24,261 bases of DNA from JAIPAH01 sp964345255 (lineage in GTDB: Bacteria > Bacteroidota > Bacteroidia > Bacteroidales > JAIPAH01). Location of the stretch: the NCBI GenBank assembly GCA_964345255.1, contig CAYFQK010000016.1, positions 1 to 24,261 of the forward strand, in the 5' to 3' direction. A program made the position numbers and the translations under genes. This document shows, piece by piece, positions 8,480-16,065 of this stretch. The first letter of the stretch is position 1; each line of letters begins with the position of its first letter. Below the pieces are notes generated by a model. That model searched no databases, was not told where the DNA came from, and was given only the letters and a program-made list of their open reading frames with translations.

Positions 8480-8487
8480 CAAAAGTA
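8480..8487 (-). promoter_or_regulatory. TAnnTTTG -7 element of the leftward men operon
   Basis: The minus strand carries TACTTTTG, an exact TAnnTTTG match, directly before the menI start. No clear -33 TTTG is present at the usual distance. Transcription would begin at about 8474-8476, on the 8475 ATG itself, so the message would be leaderless or translation would begin at 8433. Confidence 0.4.
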
Positions 8488-8577
8488 ACAAATTGTCGGA
8501 TTTAGTGGTTTGTCTTGTTTGATTAAACCTCTTAGAACAAAACATATAATCATGTGTTGGATACATACATTCAGCCT

Positions 8578-8606
8578 TTTGGCTTTGAATAAAATGTTTA
8601 GATTTG
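8578..8606 (+). promoter_or_regulatory. menA: Probable menA promoter
   Basis: TTTG (8578-8581), 17 bases, then TAGATTTG (8599-8606), an exact -7 consensus; the spacing is slightly short. The start point would be near 8611, giving a leader of about 25 bases before the ATG at 8637. It is arranged back to back with the menI promoter in the 161-bp divergent region 8476-8636. Confidence 0.45.
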
Positions 8607-8636
8607 TAATTCGAAAAAGTATTATTAAGCAGAAAG

Positions 8637-9539
8637 ATGACAAGCATTAGAACATGGGTGGGGGCTTTTAGGTTGAGAACATTGCCACTTTCAATGGCGA
8701 GTATTATTTTAGGGAGTTTACTGGCATACTACACCGGTGAAATAGACTGGCGGGTTTTTGCTTTGGCTTTACTTACCACACTCTCCCTTCAGATTTTATC
8801 AAATCTGGCGAATGACTATGGCGATTCTAAAAACGGGATAGACAACACTACGCGGGTCGGTCCGCAGCGAACTGTGCAAAGTGGGTTGATACCTGCGCAA
8901 AAGATGAAAGCCATGGTTATTGGTTTTATTTTACTTTCGCTTGTCAGCGGATCTGCTTTGGTTTTCATCGGAACAAACGGGGAAAATTTCCTGATGACCC
9001 TGGGATTTTTATTGCTTGGCTTGGTTGCCGTAGCTTCTGCCGTTAAGTACACCGTGGGGAAAAATCCATACGGTTACCGTGGGCTGGGAGATTTGTTCGT
9101 CTTTATCTTTTTTGGACTGGCCGGTGTTGCCGGAACTTTTTATTTACATACCAATACCCTGCCTCCCGATATATTTCTACCGGCTACTTCGATAGGGTTA
9201 CTTAGTGTAGGGGTTTTGAACCTGAATAACATGCGCGACCGGGTGAGTGATAAAAACTCGGGTAAAAGAACACTGGTGGTTATTTTGGGCAGCCATAAGG
9301 CGAAAGTTTACCACATCGCATTGCTGGCAGGAGCTATTTTATCCGGGATGATTTTTTCTTTTATGCACTTCCACACACCCTACCAGTTTTTATTTTTGAT
9401 TACCCTTCCATTTCTGATTATGAATATCAGGGAAGTATTGCACAACACCATACCTAAAGAACTTGATCCTGAGCTTCGAAAGCTGGCCGTAGCAACGTTG
9501 ATTTATGCCTTCAGCTTTGGCATCGGGTATCTGATATAG
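8637..9539 (+). CDS. menA: 1,4-dihydroxy-2-naphthoate polyprenyltransferase
   Basis: UbiA-superfamily integral membrane prenyltransferase that attaches the polyprenyl chain to DHNA, giving demethylmenaquinone at the cytoplasmic membrane. It has 300 residues and about nine hydrophobic segments. The first aspartate-rich motif is NDYGD (59-63), followed by NGIDNTTRVGPQRTVQSGLI, and the second is NNMRDRVSD (197-205). These bind the Mg2+-diphosphate of the prenyl donor. VKYTVGKNPYGYRGLGD (about 137-152) is a MenA-type signature separating it from other UbiA proteins. It is transcribed away from menI and is followed by menC after 185 bp. Confidence 0.96.
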   Translation: MTSIRTWVGAFRLRTLPLSMASIILGSLLAYYTGEIDWRVFALALLTTLSLQILSNLANDYGDSKNGIDNTTRVGPQRTVQSGLIPAQKMKAMVIGFILLSLVSGSALVFIGTNGENFLMTLGFLLLGLVAVASAVKYTVGKNPYGYRGLGDLFVFIFFGLAGVAGTFYLHTNTLPPDIFLPATSIGLLSVGVLNLNNMRDRVSDKNSGKRTLVVILGSHKAKVYHIALLAGAILSGMIFSFMHFHTPYQFLFLITLPFLIMNIREVLHNTIPKELDPELRKLAVATLIYAFSFGIGYLI

Positions 9540-9724
9540 ATTAGCACATGGATGAATGGGATAAAATGACGATTCATTGAACAAACGATGATAAATTCCA
9601 AATCCCGGCAAGATGAGTTTTAATCCGAAAGATAAAACAGGAATTCAATGATCGTTTAAATGAATATTGCAATTTAAATGCAATCTTTTTGTAATTTGTA
9701 ATTTGAAAATTTGGTGTCCCGCTT
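9540..9724. other. menA-menC intergenic region with a short AT-rich inverted repeat
   Basis: 185 bp with no gene. It holds ATTGCA-ATTTAAA-TGCAAT (9666-9684), a perfect 6-bp inverted repeat around a 7-base centre, followed by CTTTTTG. This could be a weak terminator after menA or an operator before menC. I found no exact TAnnTTTG element for menC, so menC may be transcribed from menA or from a promoter I cannot recognise. Confidence 0.35.
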
Positions 9725-10780
9725 ATGCTAAAAGCCCATTGGTTCAAACATACTTTACATTTTAAGAATCCTGCCGGAACTTCACGCGGAGTCCTTCATG
9801 AAAAAGATTCGTGGTTTTTGATTCTGGAAGATTTGACAAAACCCGGCAGCAGGGGAATCGGAGAGTGTGGACTTTTGAAAGGTTTGAGCTATGACGACCG
9901 CCCGGGCTATGAAGAAAAGCTCAACGAACTGTGCAAAAACATCAACGAACCCGGAATATCAGAAACTTTATCGGATTGGCCTTCCATAAAATTTGGACTG
10001 GCGATGGCTATGCGCGATCTTCATACGCAAGAGCCGATGATCCTTTACCCTTCGCCGTTCACCCGGGGCGAAAAGTCCATGAAAATCAACGGATTGATCT
10101 GGATGGGAGAAAGGGATTTTATGTATCGCCAGATAGAGCAAAAGCTTCAGCAAGGGTTTGATTGCATCAAAATGAAAATAGGGGCCATTGACTGGGAGGA
10201 AGAACTTGCACTACTGAAGTATATCAGAAAAGAATTTCCGTCTGATAGAATAGAACTGAGGGTGGATGCCAATGGAGCTTTCCCGGCTTCCGATGCCCCG
10301 AAAAAGCTGGAAGAATTGGCCCGGTTAGAGATCCACAGCATAGAGCAACCGGTTAAAACCGGACAATGGGAATTAATGGCGGAGCTTTGCGAAAACAGCC
10401 CGCTACCAGTCGCCCTGGATGAGGAGCTGATAGGCATTAACGGGTGTGATAAGAAAAATGAGTTGATGGACGCTATCCGGCCACAGTATATCATTCTGAA
10501 GCCATCACTGGTAGGTGGTTTTGCTGAAAGTGAGGAGTGGATCGATGTGGCTGAAAAGTATGATGCCGGCTGGTGGGTAACCAGTGCCCTGGAATCTAAC
10601 GTTGGGTTAAATGCCATTGCCCAGTGGACTTTTAAGCTCGGAAATACTATGCCGCAGGGCTTGGGTACCGGACAGCTATACACGAATAATATCTCTTCTC
10701 CGCTGGAAATTGTAGACGGACAAATTCGTTACAGTCCCGGAAAAAATTGGGATTTAAGCCTTTTTGAAAATGAGAAATAA
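9725..10780 (+). CDS. menC: o-Succinylbenzoate synthase
   Basis: Enolase-superfamily dehydratase that converts SHCHC to o-succinylbenzoate. The 351-residue protein shows the full catalytic set. KMK at 149-151 is the KxK motif, with Lys151 as general base. The Mg2+ ligands are Asp181 (RVDANGAF), Glu207 (SIEQPV) and Asp232 (ALDEELIG). Lys259 in ILKPSLVGG is the second catalytic lysine. These align with Lys133, Asp161, Glu190, Asp213 and Lys235 of the E. coli enzyme. The N-terminal capping domain begins LKAHWFKHTLHFKNPAGTSRG, with the usual substrate-loop TSRG. The 3' end overlaps menE, so the two are co-translated. Confidence 0.95.
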   Translation: MLKAHWFKHTLHFKNPAGTSRGVLHEKDSWFLILEDLTKPGSRGIGECGLLKGLSYDDRPGYEEKLNELCKNINEPGISETLSDWPSIKFGLAMAMRDLHTQEPMILYPSPFTRGEKSMKINGLIWMGERDFMYRQIEQKLQQGFDCIKMKIGAIDWEEELALLKYIRKEFPSDRIELRVDANGAFPASDAPKKLEELARLEIHSIEQPVKTGQWELMAELCENSPLPVALDEELIGINGCDKKNELMDAIRPQYIILKPSLVGGFAESEEWIDVAEKYDAGWWVTSALESNVGLNAIAQWTFKLGNTMPQGLGTGQLYTNNISSPLEIVDGQIRYSPGKNWDLSLFENEK

Positions 10781-11846
10781 ACCACTGACCATAAACGGGA
10801 AAACTCTTTCCCCCAAGGAGCTGCTGGAAACAGGAAGGCGGGTCATCCTCGATCCCTCCCAGCCTGAATGGCTTCAGGATTTTTATGATTTTGTCCTCGA
10901 TTGGATGAACAGGAAAAACACCCTCAAAGTACAAACATCCGGAACCACCGGGCAACCTAAAGCTATCTCACTTTCCAAAGAAGCCATGAAACAATCGGCA
11001 AGGAAAACCCTGGAATTTTTTGATTTGCATCCCGGCGATTCTGCCGTGCTATGCTTGTCCGCACAATACATTGCCGGCAAAATGATGATTGTCCGCGCGA
11101 TGGAAGGCAGGCTGAATCTCATCCTGCAGGAACCGTCTTCCGATCCCTGGAAAAATATCCGGGAAAAGGTTGATTTTATTCCAGTGGTACCTTTGCAACT
11201 GCAAAAGCTACTTCATCAGCCGGAGAAGCAAAAGTTCATCAAAACCATTCTTGTTGGAGGCGCTGCTATCGATCATCACCTGGAACGAAAGCTTCAGAAA
11301 ATATCTCCGGTGGTTTTTCAAAGCTATGGTATGACGGAGACCATAACCCATGTTGCCCTGAGAAGGGCGAATAGCGAAAAGCCTTTCGAATATTATCGGG
11401 CGCTGAATGGTGTCCGCTTTTCGGTAGACGATCAGCAGCGGTTAATCGTTGAAGTAGATTTTTTAGACCTCCCGGTTAAAACCAACGACACGGTCAATCT
11501 GCTGGATGAAAAACGTTTCATTTGGCTAGGCCGCGCCGATTCGCTCATCAACACAGGAGGGATAAAGGTATTCCCGGAAGAGGTGGAAAAAAAGCTTAGC
11601 AAACTTATCTACAGGCGGTTTTTTATCGCCGGCATCCCCGATGAAAAGCTGGGACAAAAAATTGTCCTGATCATTGAAGGCAAACCTATGGAAGAAAGCT
11701 GCCTGGATGCGTTAAAAAATCGAATCGCCCTGGCCATAGAAAAATACGAAGCGCCGAAAGAAATATATTTTGTAAACAAGTTTATTGAAACGGATACTGG
11801 AAAAGTTAAACGCACCTTAATAAAAGAAAATCTCTTTTCTCATTAG
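10770..11846 (+). CDS. menE: o-Succinylbenzoate-CoA ligase, short form
   Basis: ANL-superfamily adenylating enzyme that activates o-succinylbenzoate with CoA before MenB. The P-loop is TSGTTGQPK (56-64). The A5-type motif is YGMTET (186-191). The hinge segment is GRADSLINTGGIKVFPEEVE (254-273), and the C-terminal catalytic lysine is in TGKVKRT (Lys345). The frame is open from a TTG at 10764, but the ATG at 10770 is the better start and overlaps menC by 11 bases. At 358 residues it is about 100 residues shorter than proteobacterial or Bacillus MenE. The loss is in the N-terminal part ahead of the P-loop, which starts at residue 56 here. All core motifs are kept, so it should be active. This short form is usual in Bacteroidota as I recall. 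Confidence 0.93.
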   Translation: MRNKPLTINGKTLSPKELLETGRRVILDPSQPEWLQDFYDFVLDWMNRKNTLKVQTSGTTGQPKAISLSKEAMKQSARKTLEFFDLHPGDSAVLCLSAQYIAGKMMIVRAMEGRLNLILQEPSSDPWKNIREKVDFIPVVPLQLQKLLHQPEKQKFIKTILVGGAAIDHHLERKLQKISPVVFQSYGMTETITHVALRRANSEKPFEYYRALNGVRFSVDDQQRLIVEVDFLDLPVKTNDTVNLLDEKRFIWLGRADSLINTGGIKVFPEEVEKKLSKLIYRRFFIAGIPDEKLGQKIVLIIEGKPMEESCLDALKNRIALAIEKYEAPKEIYFVNKFIETDTGKVKRTLIKENLFSH

Positions 11847-11885
11847 AAATATTTTCAGCATTTCTGGCTAATATTTTCCACCGAA

Positions 11886-11923
11886 AAACAGTACTCGTTC
11901 CGGGAGAAAGCTTCTTACTGTTT
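11886..11923. terminator. Possible bidirectional terminator between menE and the T9SS gene
   Basis: AAACAGTA (11886-11893) and TACTGTTT (11916-11923) form an 8-bp inverted repeat around a 22-base loop that contains a further small palindrome (AGAAAGCTTCT). On the minus strand the stem is followed by TTTTTCGG. One arm overlaps the last codons of the minus-strand gene. The position between convergent genes is right, but the loop is long and the T-run weak. Confidence 0.3.
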
Positions 11924-12781
11924 CATCTTCAGGAATTTATGGTTGATAGTCCGCCCGTTACTCAGGAAGAAGCGGATAAAATACAACCCTTCCGGAAGAT
12001 GGCCCAAATTGATTTCGGCATTTTGCCACTCAGGATTGTAGGTTTTGCCGGATAAATCATAAATACTGATATTCTTGATTTCTAGTCCTGTTTTCTGGTA
12101 TTCGAAATATAAGCGATTTTGCGCAGGATTTGGATAAAGATGCAAAAATTGAGGATGCCCCGGGTCATCAATTCCCGCAATTACATTGTTAATCGAAGCC
12201 ATGGTAAAAAACAGCACCCCGGTAGTGTCATTGCTTTCAGAAATAAAGTGGTGAGTTGTTTCAGTAAATTCAACCGTATCGTGTTCGTTCATATAAAACG
12301 GGCCCTGCTCGCCGCCAAAAACTGCATCAAACCAGCCGCCCGGATGCCAGTCGGTAATGAGGCTCTGCTCCAGGCAAAAATCATTAAACAGGGCGCTTTC
12401 CCAGGAAACCTTCACCGGGTATTGAGCATTTGAAAGATGAACGGAAGATACCAGTGGAAATTCTTCTTCCGTGCATTCTTTCGCTTTTATTTGTTTTTTC
12501 AGGTGAAAAGAGGAACTACCTGTCATATACAAGTCGAAATTCATATCTAAATAGTTAAACCTGATAATCCTTGCATCGAAGCTATCACCAAAAGGAACAC
12601 TGCTGATGTCATTTTCTCCGAACGTAGCGTCAATAGAATCGGCCGCATTGGCATCATAACCGAAAATGAGGGTGTCTTTTTGTCCGGTTGCATCTTCAAA
12701 AAACATTTGAAAACTGAATTCCTGTCCGTAAGAGAATTGAACAAAAATGGCGATGAAGAGTAACAGATTAAAACGTTTCAT
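11915..12781 (-). CDS. Secreted protein with type IX secretion C-terminal sorting domain
   Basis: A 288-residue exported protein. The N-terminus MKRFNLLLFIAIFVQFSYGQ is a Sec signal peptide, probably cut after YGQ or just before Q. The C-terminal 80 residues form a T9SS type A sorting domain: LYPNPAQNRLYFEY, then ISIYDLSGK, INLGHLPEGLYFIRF and a final basic KFLKMK. This directs outer-membrane translocation and usually surface anchoring. The central part (about 21-195) holds FQMFFEDATGQKDTLIFGYD and several beta-rich stretches with four cysteines or fewer, and belongs to no family I recognise. It is convergent with menE and has no obvious partner gene. Cargo function unknown. Confidence 0.88.
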   Translation of the reverse strand: MKRFNLLLFIAIFVQFSYGQEFSFQMFFEDATGQKDTLIFGYDANAADSIDATFGENDISSVPFGDSFDARIIRFNYLDMNFDLYMTGSSSFHLKKQIKAKECTEEEFPLVSSVHLSNAQYPVKVSWESALFNDFCLEQSLITDWHPGGWFDAVFGGEQGPFYMNEHDTVEFTETTHHFISESNDTTGVLFFTMASINNVIAGIDDPGHPQFLHLYPNPAQNRLYFEYQKTGLEIKNISIYDLSGKTYNPEWQNAEINLGHLPEGLYFIRFFLSNGRTINHKFLKMKQ

Positions 12782-12825
12782 AAGTGTTGATTTATGGTTT
12801 TTTATGAGTGATCATATCATGTTTA

Positions 12826-12855
12826 TAAACGTAAGACACCTAAAATAAAAGCAAA
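12826..12855 (-). promoter_or_regulatory. Possible promoter of the T9SS cargo gene
   Basis: On the minus strand TTTG (12852-12855), 18 bases, then TACGTTTA (12826-12833), one base off TAnnTTTG. The leader to the ATG at 12781 would be about 40 bases. Confidence 0.35.
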
Positions 12856-12924
12856 GTTTCCTGAAATATTTTTTTGGCACAATTGTTTACGTGAAAATAC
12901 GTATATATAAAAGAACAGAAAAGT

Positions 12925-12932
12925 TAATTTTG
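12925..12932 (+). promoter_or_regulatory. -7 element ahead of the outer-membrane protein gene
   Basis: TAATTTTG matches TAnnTTTG exactly and lies 18 bases before the ATG at 12951. No good -33 box is seen. Its place argues that translation begins at 12951 and not at the upstream in-frame start at 12891. Confidence 0.4.
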
Positions 12933-12950
12933 CATCGCAACAATAAAATT

Positions 12951-13679
12951 ATGAAATATTTCTTAATAATCCTTTGGATTAGTTTTTTTCCACTTAGTAA
13001 TGTATCAGCCGGTGGTTTTGATACCGAAAAGGAAAACCCTTCACCGGTGGATATGGATGTAAGCCTTGTAAGTCAGCACCTGTGGCGAGGTACAGCTAAA
13101 GGTGCAGCACCTGCCGTTAAGCCGGGCGTTAGGGTAAATATTCTTGAAGGATTCAGCGTTGCCGGCGGAGCAGTATACAGTGTAGACCAAAGCTACGACG
13201 AAGTGGATTTGTCGATGGTTTATAAAATCCGCGATATCCAAATATCCCTTTCCGACTATTATTCCCCTGATGAAGGGGGTTATAAAACCAATCGCATTTT
13301 CAACTACGACAAAGAGTCTACGGATCATTACCTGGATTTGGAACTGGATTATCAGCCATTTCAGCATACCCCAATCGGGTTTAAAATGGCTACAGCACTT
13401 TGGGGCAACCGATTTAATCAGTATGGAGAAAATCGGTATTCAACCTATCTTGAAACAAACTACCAGTTTAAACAATCAGATTACCTCTTGGATTTTTTCT
13501 TTGGCATATCACCGGGAAACGGTCTCTACAGTGAAAATTTCAATGTGGTAAACATGGGAATGACCTTCCAGAAGATGTTTGAGTACAGCAGTGAAAAAAG
13601 CTTTCCAATAGCGGCGTCCATTGTTGGGAATCCGGCACAAAAGCAACTGCATGTATCTTTTGCACTTTCGTTTTTGTAA
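12951..13679 (+). CDS. Probable outer-membrane beta-barrel protein (Gcw_chp/TIGR02001-like)
   Basis: A 242-residue exported protein of unknown function. The ATG at 12951 begins MKYFLIILWISFFPLSNVSAG, a clear signal peptide. The 20 extra residues from 12891 would bury it and precede the -7 element, so I rejected that start. The mature part opens with DMDVSLVSQHLWRGT, which resembles the conserved SxYVWRG start of the Gcw_chp family. It then alternates short amphipathic strands (VDLSMVYKIRDIQISLSDYY, HYLDLELDYQ, YSTYLETNYQF) and ends in SFALSFL, a barrel-type C-terminus. The NPAQKQLHVSFALSF end is also seen in that family. Placement in the outer membrane is inferred; the family call is from memory. 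Confidence 0.75.
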   Translation: MKYFLIILWISFFPLSNVSAGGFDTEKENPSPVDMDVSLVSQHLWRGTAKGAAPAVKPGVRVNILEGFSVAGGAVYSVDQSYDEVDLSMVYKIRDIQISLSDYYSPDEGGYKTNRIFNYDKESTDHYLDLELDYQPFQHTPIGFKMATALWGNRFNQYGENRYSTYLETNYQFKQSDYLLDFFFGISPGNGLYSENFNVVNMGMTFQKMFEYSSEKSFPIAASIVGNPAQKQLHVSFALSFL

Positions 13680-14022
13680 GCATAAATGGTGAGTTGCTTT
13701 AGGTGGTAAGGTTTAAAAATACCGTCCATGTAGATAATGCTTAATTTGAGGTGTATTTCTTTCATTATGCGAGGCTTTCCTTTCGCGGTTATGTATTTAA
13801 AAAAGAGTTTTTATAAAGAAATTTATTCATCGCAAAAGCCTATCTTCTACGTAAAATATCTATTTATTTGTTTGTAAAAGATACATTTAAATATGACAAT
13901 TTATTAGAAACTAATAATCAATTGCATAGAATTATTTAGAATAGATATTTTTTCTGTAAATAGTTTTTTATTAATTAAAATGAAATTACTTTTGTGAATT
14001 GAAAAACAGCAAAAGTAAAATT
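13680..14022. other. AT-rich intergenic region before the methylmalonyl-CoA operon
   Basis: 343 bp with no gene that I can support. The second half is very AT-rich. It ends in the promoter-like elements of the operon (13987-13994). No terminator hairpin is evident after the outer-membrane protein gene, and no RNA gene is recognisable. Confidence 0.6.
13987..13994 (+). promoter_or_regulatory. -7 element of the methylmalonyl-CoA decarboxylase operon
   Basis: TACTTTTG, an exact TAnnTTTG match, lies 28 bases before the epimerase ATG at 14023. A T-rich stretch (13963-13970) sits where the -33 box would be. The element is half of a 9-bp inverted repeat, TTACTTTTG (13986-13994) and CAAAAGTAA (14010-14018), centred near the expected transcription start. 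Confidence 0.5.
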
Positions 14023-14427
14023 ATGAAACCTACTCATATTGAGCATATTGGAATAGCAGTTAACAGTCTTGATGAAAGTATACCATATTATGAAAAGGTA
14101 TTAGGCCTGGAGTGTTATGCTATTGAAGAAGTAAAAGATCAAAAAGTAAAAACCGCTTTTTTTAAAGTAGGCGATACGAAAATTGAGTTGCTGGAACCTA
14201 CTGACGAGGATAGTCCGGTGGCAAAATATATCGCTAAAAAAGGTCAGGGCATTCATCACCTGGCATTTGCCATGCCAGATGTAGAAGGTGCATTGAAAGA
14301 AGCGGAGGACCAGGGGATTAGGCTGATTGACCAGGAGCCTCGTAAGGGCGCCGAAGGGCTGCAAATTGGTTTTCTGCATCCAAAATCCACTAATGGGGTA
14401 TTAACCGAATTTTGTGGTAAAGAATAG
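14023..14427 (+). CDS. mce: Methylmalonyl-CoA epimerase
   Basis: Vicinal-oxygen-chelate (glyoxalase-fold) enzyme that interconverts (R)- and (S)-methylmalonyl-CoA, linking the mutase product to the decarboxylase encoded next. The 134-residue protein begins MKPTHIEHIGIAVNSLDESI, with the first metal histidine in IEHIGIAV. The second is in GIHHLAFAMPDV, and metal or catalytic glutamates lie in IELLEP and LTEFCG. The two betaalphabetabetabeta repeats are easy to follow. The frame is open from a TTG at 13999, but the ATG at 14023 gives the family's normal N-terminus. It is the first gene of the operon, with 30 bases to mmdA. Confidence 0.95.
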   Translation: MKPTHIEHIGIAVNSLDESIPYYEKVLGLECYAIEEVKDQKVKTAFFKVGDTKIELLEPTDEDSPVAKYIAKKGQGIHHLAFAMPDVEGALKEAEDQGIRLIDQEPRKGAEGLQIGFLHPKSTNGVLTEFCGKE

Positions 14428-14457
14428 AATTACACAACGATAAAATAAAATTAAGTC

Positions 14458-16014
14458 GTGAATAATCAAGATAAAATAAAAGAACTCATTCAGCTTCGCG
14501 AAAAAGCGAAATTGGGTGGAGGGGAAAAACGCATTGAATCCCAACATGAGAAAGGGAAATTTACGGCCCGTGAACGAATAGAAATGCTGCTCGATGAAGG
14601 AAGTTTTGAGGAGTATGATATGTTCGTAACACATCGCAGCACAAATTTCGGACTGGAAAAGAAGAAATATTTTGGCGATGGCGTAATCACCGGTCATGGC
14701 ACTATCGACGGACGTGTGGTTTTTATATTTTCTCAGGACTTCACGGTAATGGGAGGCTCGCTGTCTGAGACCTTTGCCAATAAAATATGTAAGGTGATGG
14801 ACCAGGCCATGAAGATGGGGGCCCCGATCATAGGCATCAACGATTCAGGTGGGGCCCGAATTCAGGAAGGCGTGACATCACTTGCCGGTTATGCTGAGAT
14901 TTTTGAGCGTAATATTCTTGCCTCAGGAGTTATTCCCCAGATATCGGCTGTTTTTGGCCCATGTGCAGGGGGCGCGGTATACTCTCCCGCGCTTACGGAT
15001 GTGATTATCATGTCGGAAGCTACTTCTTATATGTTCGTTACAGGGCCTAAAGTAGCTAAGACGGTGACAGGGGAAGACATTTCCACCGAGGATTTGGGTG
15101 GCGCAGATGTCCACTCCTCTAAGTCTGGTGTAGCTCACTTTAAGGTGGATAATGAAGAAGAGGGGATTCTTTTAATTAGGAAAATCCTGGAATATGTGCC
15201 CAACAACAACCTGGAAGACCCGATGATTACCGAATCCAATGATCCGTACGATCGCAAGGAGGATGCCTTAAATGAAATTATTCCTGAAAATGCCAACACG
15301 CCATACGATGTAAAAGAGGTGATTTATGGCGTGGTTGATAACCAGGAGTTTCTGGAGTTTCATCGGCATTGGGCAAGAAATATTGTTGTGGGGTTCGCCA
15401 AATTTAATGGCCATCCTGTAGGAATTGTCGGCAATCAGCCTAACTACCTGGCCGGAGTACTGGATATTAATGCTTCAAGAAAAGCAGCCCGCTTTGTGCG
15501 TTTCTGCGACTCTTTTAATATTCCTTTGGTGACATTTGTTGATGTCCCGGGATTTTTACCCGGAAGTACTCAGGAGTACGGGGGTATCATTACCCATGGC
15601 GCCAAACTGATGTTTGCATACGGGGAAGCCACTGTTCCGAAGGTTACAGTTACCCTAAGAAAATCGTACGGTGGCGCACATGATGTGATGAGCTCTAAAC
15701 AGCTGCGCGGCGATATTAATTATGCATGGCCTACCGCAGAAATTGCTGTTATGGGACCTAAAGGTGCAATAGAGGTGCTGGAAGGAAAGAAAATAAAAGA
15801 TATGAGCGAAGAAGAAGCTAAGAAGTTTATCGATCAAAAGGAGGAGGAGTACCGCGATAAATTTGCGAATCCTTATGTTGCAGCTCAATATGGGTACATC
15901 GACGATGTTATTGAGCCCAGAAACACAAGGTTTAGAGTGATTAGAGCTTTGCAGACGCTGGCAACAAAGAAAGATACTTTGCCACCTAAAAAGCATTCAA
16001 ATATACCATTGTAG
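14458..16014 (+). CDS. mmdA: Methylmalonyl-CoA decarboxylase / propionyl-CoA carboxylase carboxyltransferase subunit
   Basis: The 518-residue carboxyltransferase moves the carboxyl group between methylmalonyl-CoA and biotin on the carrier protein. It has two crotonase-like halves. The N-half has DFTVMGGSLSE, INDSGGARIQEGV and the oxyanion-loop GPCAGGAVYSPALTD. The C-half has FVDVPGFLPGSTQEYGGIITHGAKL and RKSYGGAHDVM, the classic MmdA/PccB pattern. The start codon is GTG at 14458; no ATG is available close by, and the encoded start NNQDKIKELIQLREKA is normal for the family. No biotin carboxylase gene is near. The pump subunits follow, so decarboxylation coupled to Na+ export is the likely direction. 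A terminator-like hairpin stands right after the stop. Confidence 0.94.
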   Translation: MNNQDKIKELIQLREKAKLGGGEKRIESQHEKGKFTARERIEMLLDEGSFEEYDMFVTHRSTNFGLEKKKYFGDGVITGHGTIDGRVVFIFSQDFTVMGGSLSETFANKICKVMDQAMKMGAPIIGINDSGGARIQEGVTSLAGYAEIFERNILASGVIPQISAVFGPCAGGAVYSPALTDVIIMSEATSYMFVTGPKVAKTVTGEDISTEDLGGADVHSSKSGVAHFKVDNEEEGILLIRKILEYVPNNNLEDPMITESNDPYDRKEDALNEIIPENANTPYDVKEVIYGVVDNQEFLEFHRHWARNIVVGFAKFNGHPVGIVGNQPNYLAGVLDINASRKAARFVRFCDSFNIPLVTFVDVPGFLPGSTQEYGGIITHGAKLMFAYGEATVPKVTVTLRKSYGGAHDVMSSKQLRGDINYAWPTAEIAVMGPKGAIEVLEGKKIKDMSEEEAKKFIDQKEEEYRDKFANPYVAAQYGYIDDVIEPRNTRFRVIRALQTLATKKDTLPPKKHSNIPL

Positions 16015-16019
16015 TGATT

Positions 16020-16049
16020 AAGCAGAGAACTCCTCTCTGCTTTTTATAT
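16020..16049 (+). terminator. Intra-operon terminator-like hairpin after mmdA
   Basis: AGCAGAGA (16021-16028) and TCTCTGCT (16034-16041) form a perfect 8-bp stem around the 5-base loop ACTCC, followed by TTTTATATAAAA. It starts six bases after the mmdA stop and 25 bases before the next ATG. It may be a leaky terminator, or a 3' stabilising hairpin that sets the ratio of MmdA to the pump subunits. Confidence 0.65.
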
Positions 16050-16065
16050 AAAATAAGGAAAAGAT

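Noticed and set aside
8476..8643. N-terminal extension of the thioesterase frame
   Set aside because: The 56 extra residues come from the AT-rich divergent promoter region, overlap the menA start and do not resemble the family.
12891..12950. Upstream start for the outer-membrane protein
   Set aside because: It would place 20 basic/polar residues before a perfect signal peptide, and it lies upstream of the probable -7 element at 12925-12932.
13680..14022. Possible small RNA or hidden gene in the AT-rich gap
   Set aside because: No structured, GC-balanced segment, no terminator hairpin and no frame with a credible start. Only promoter-like sequence at the right end can be supported.
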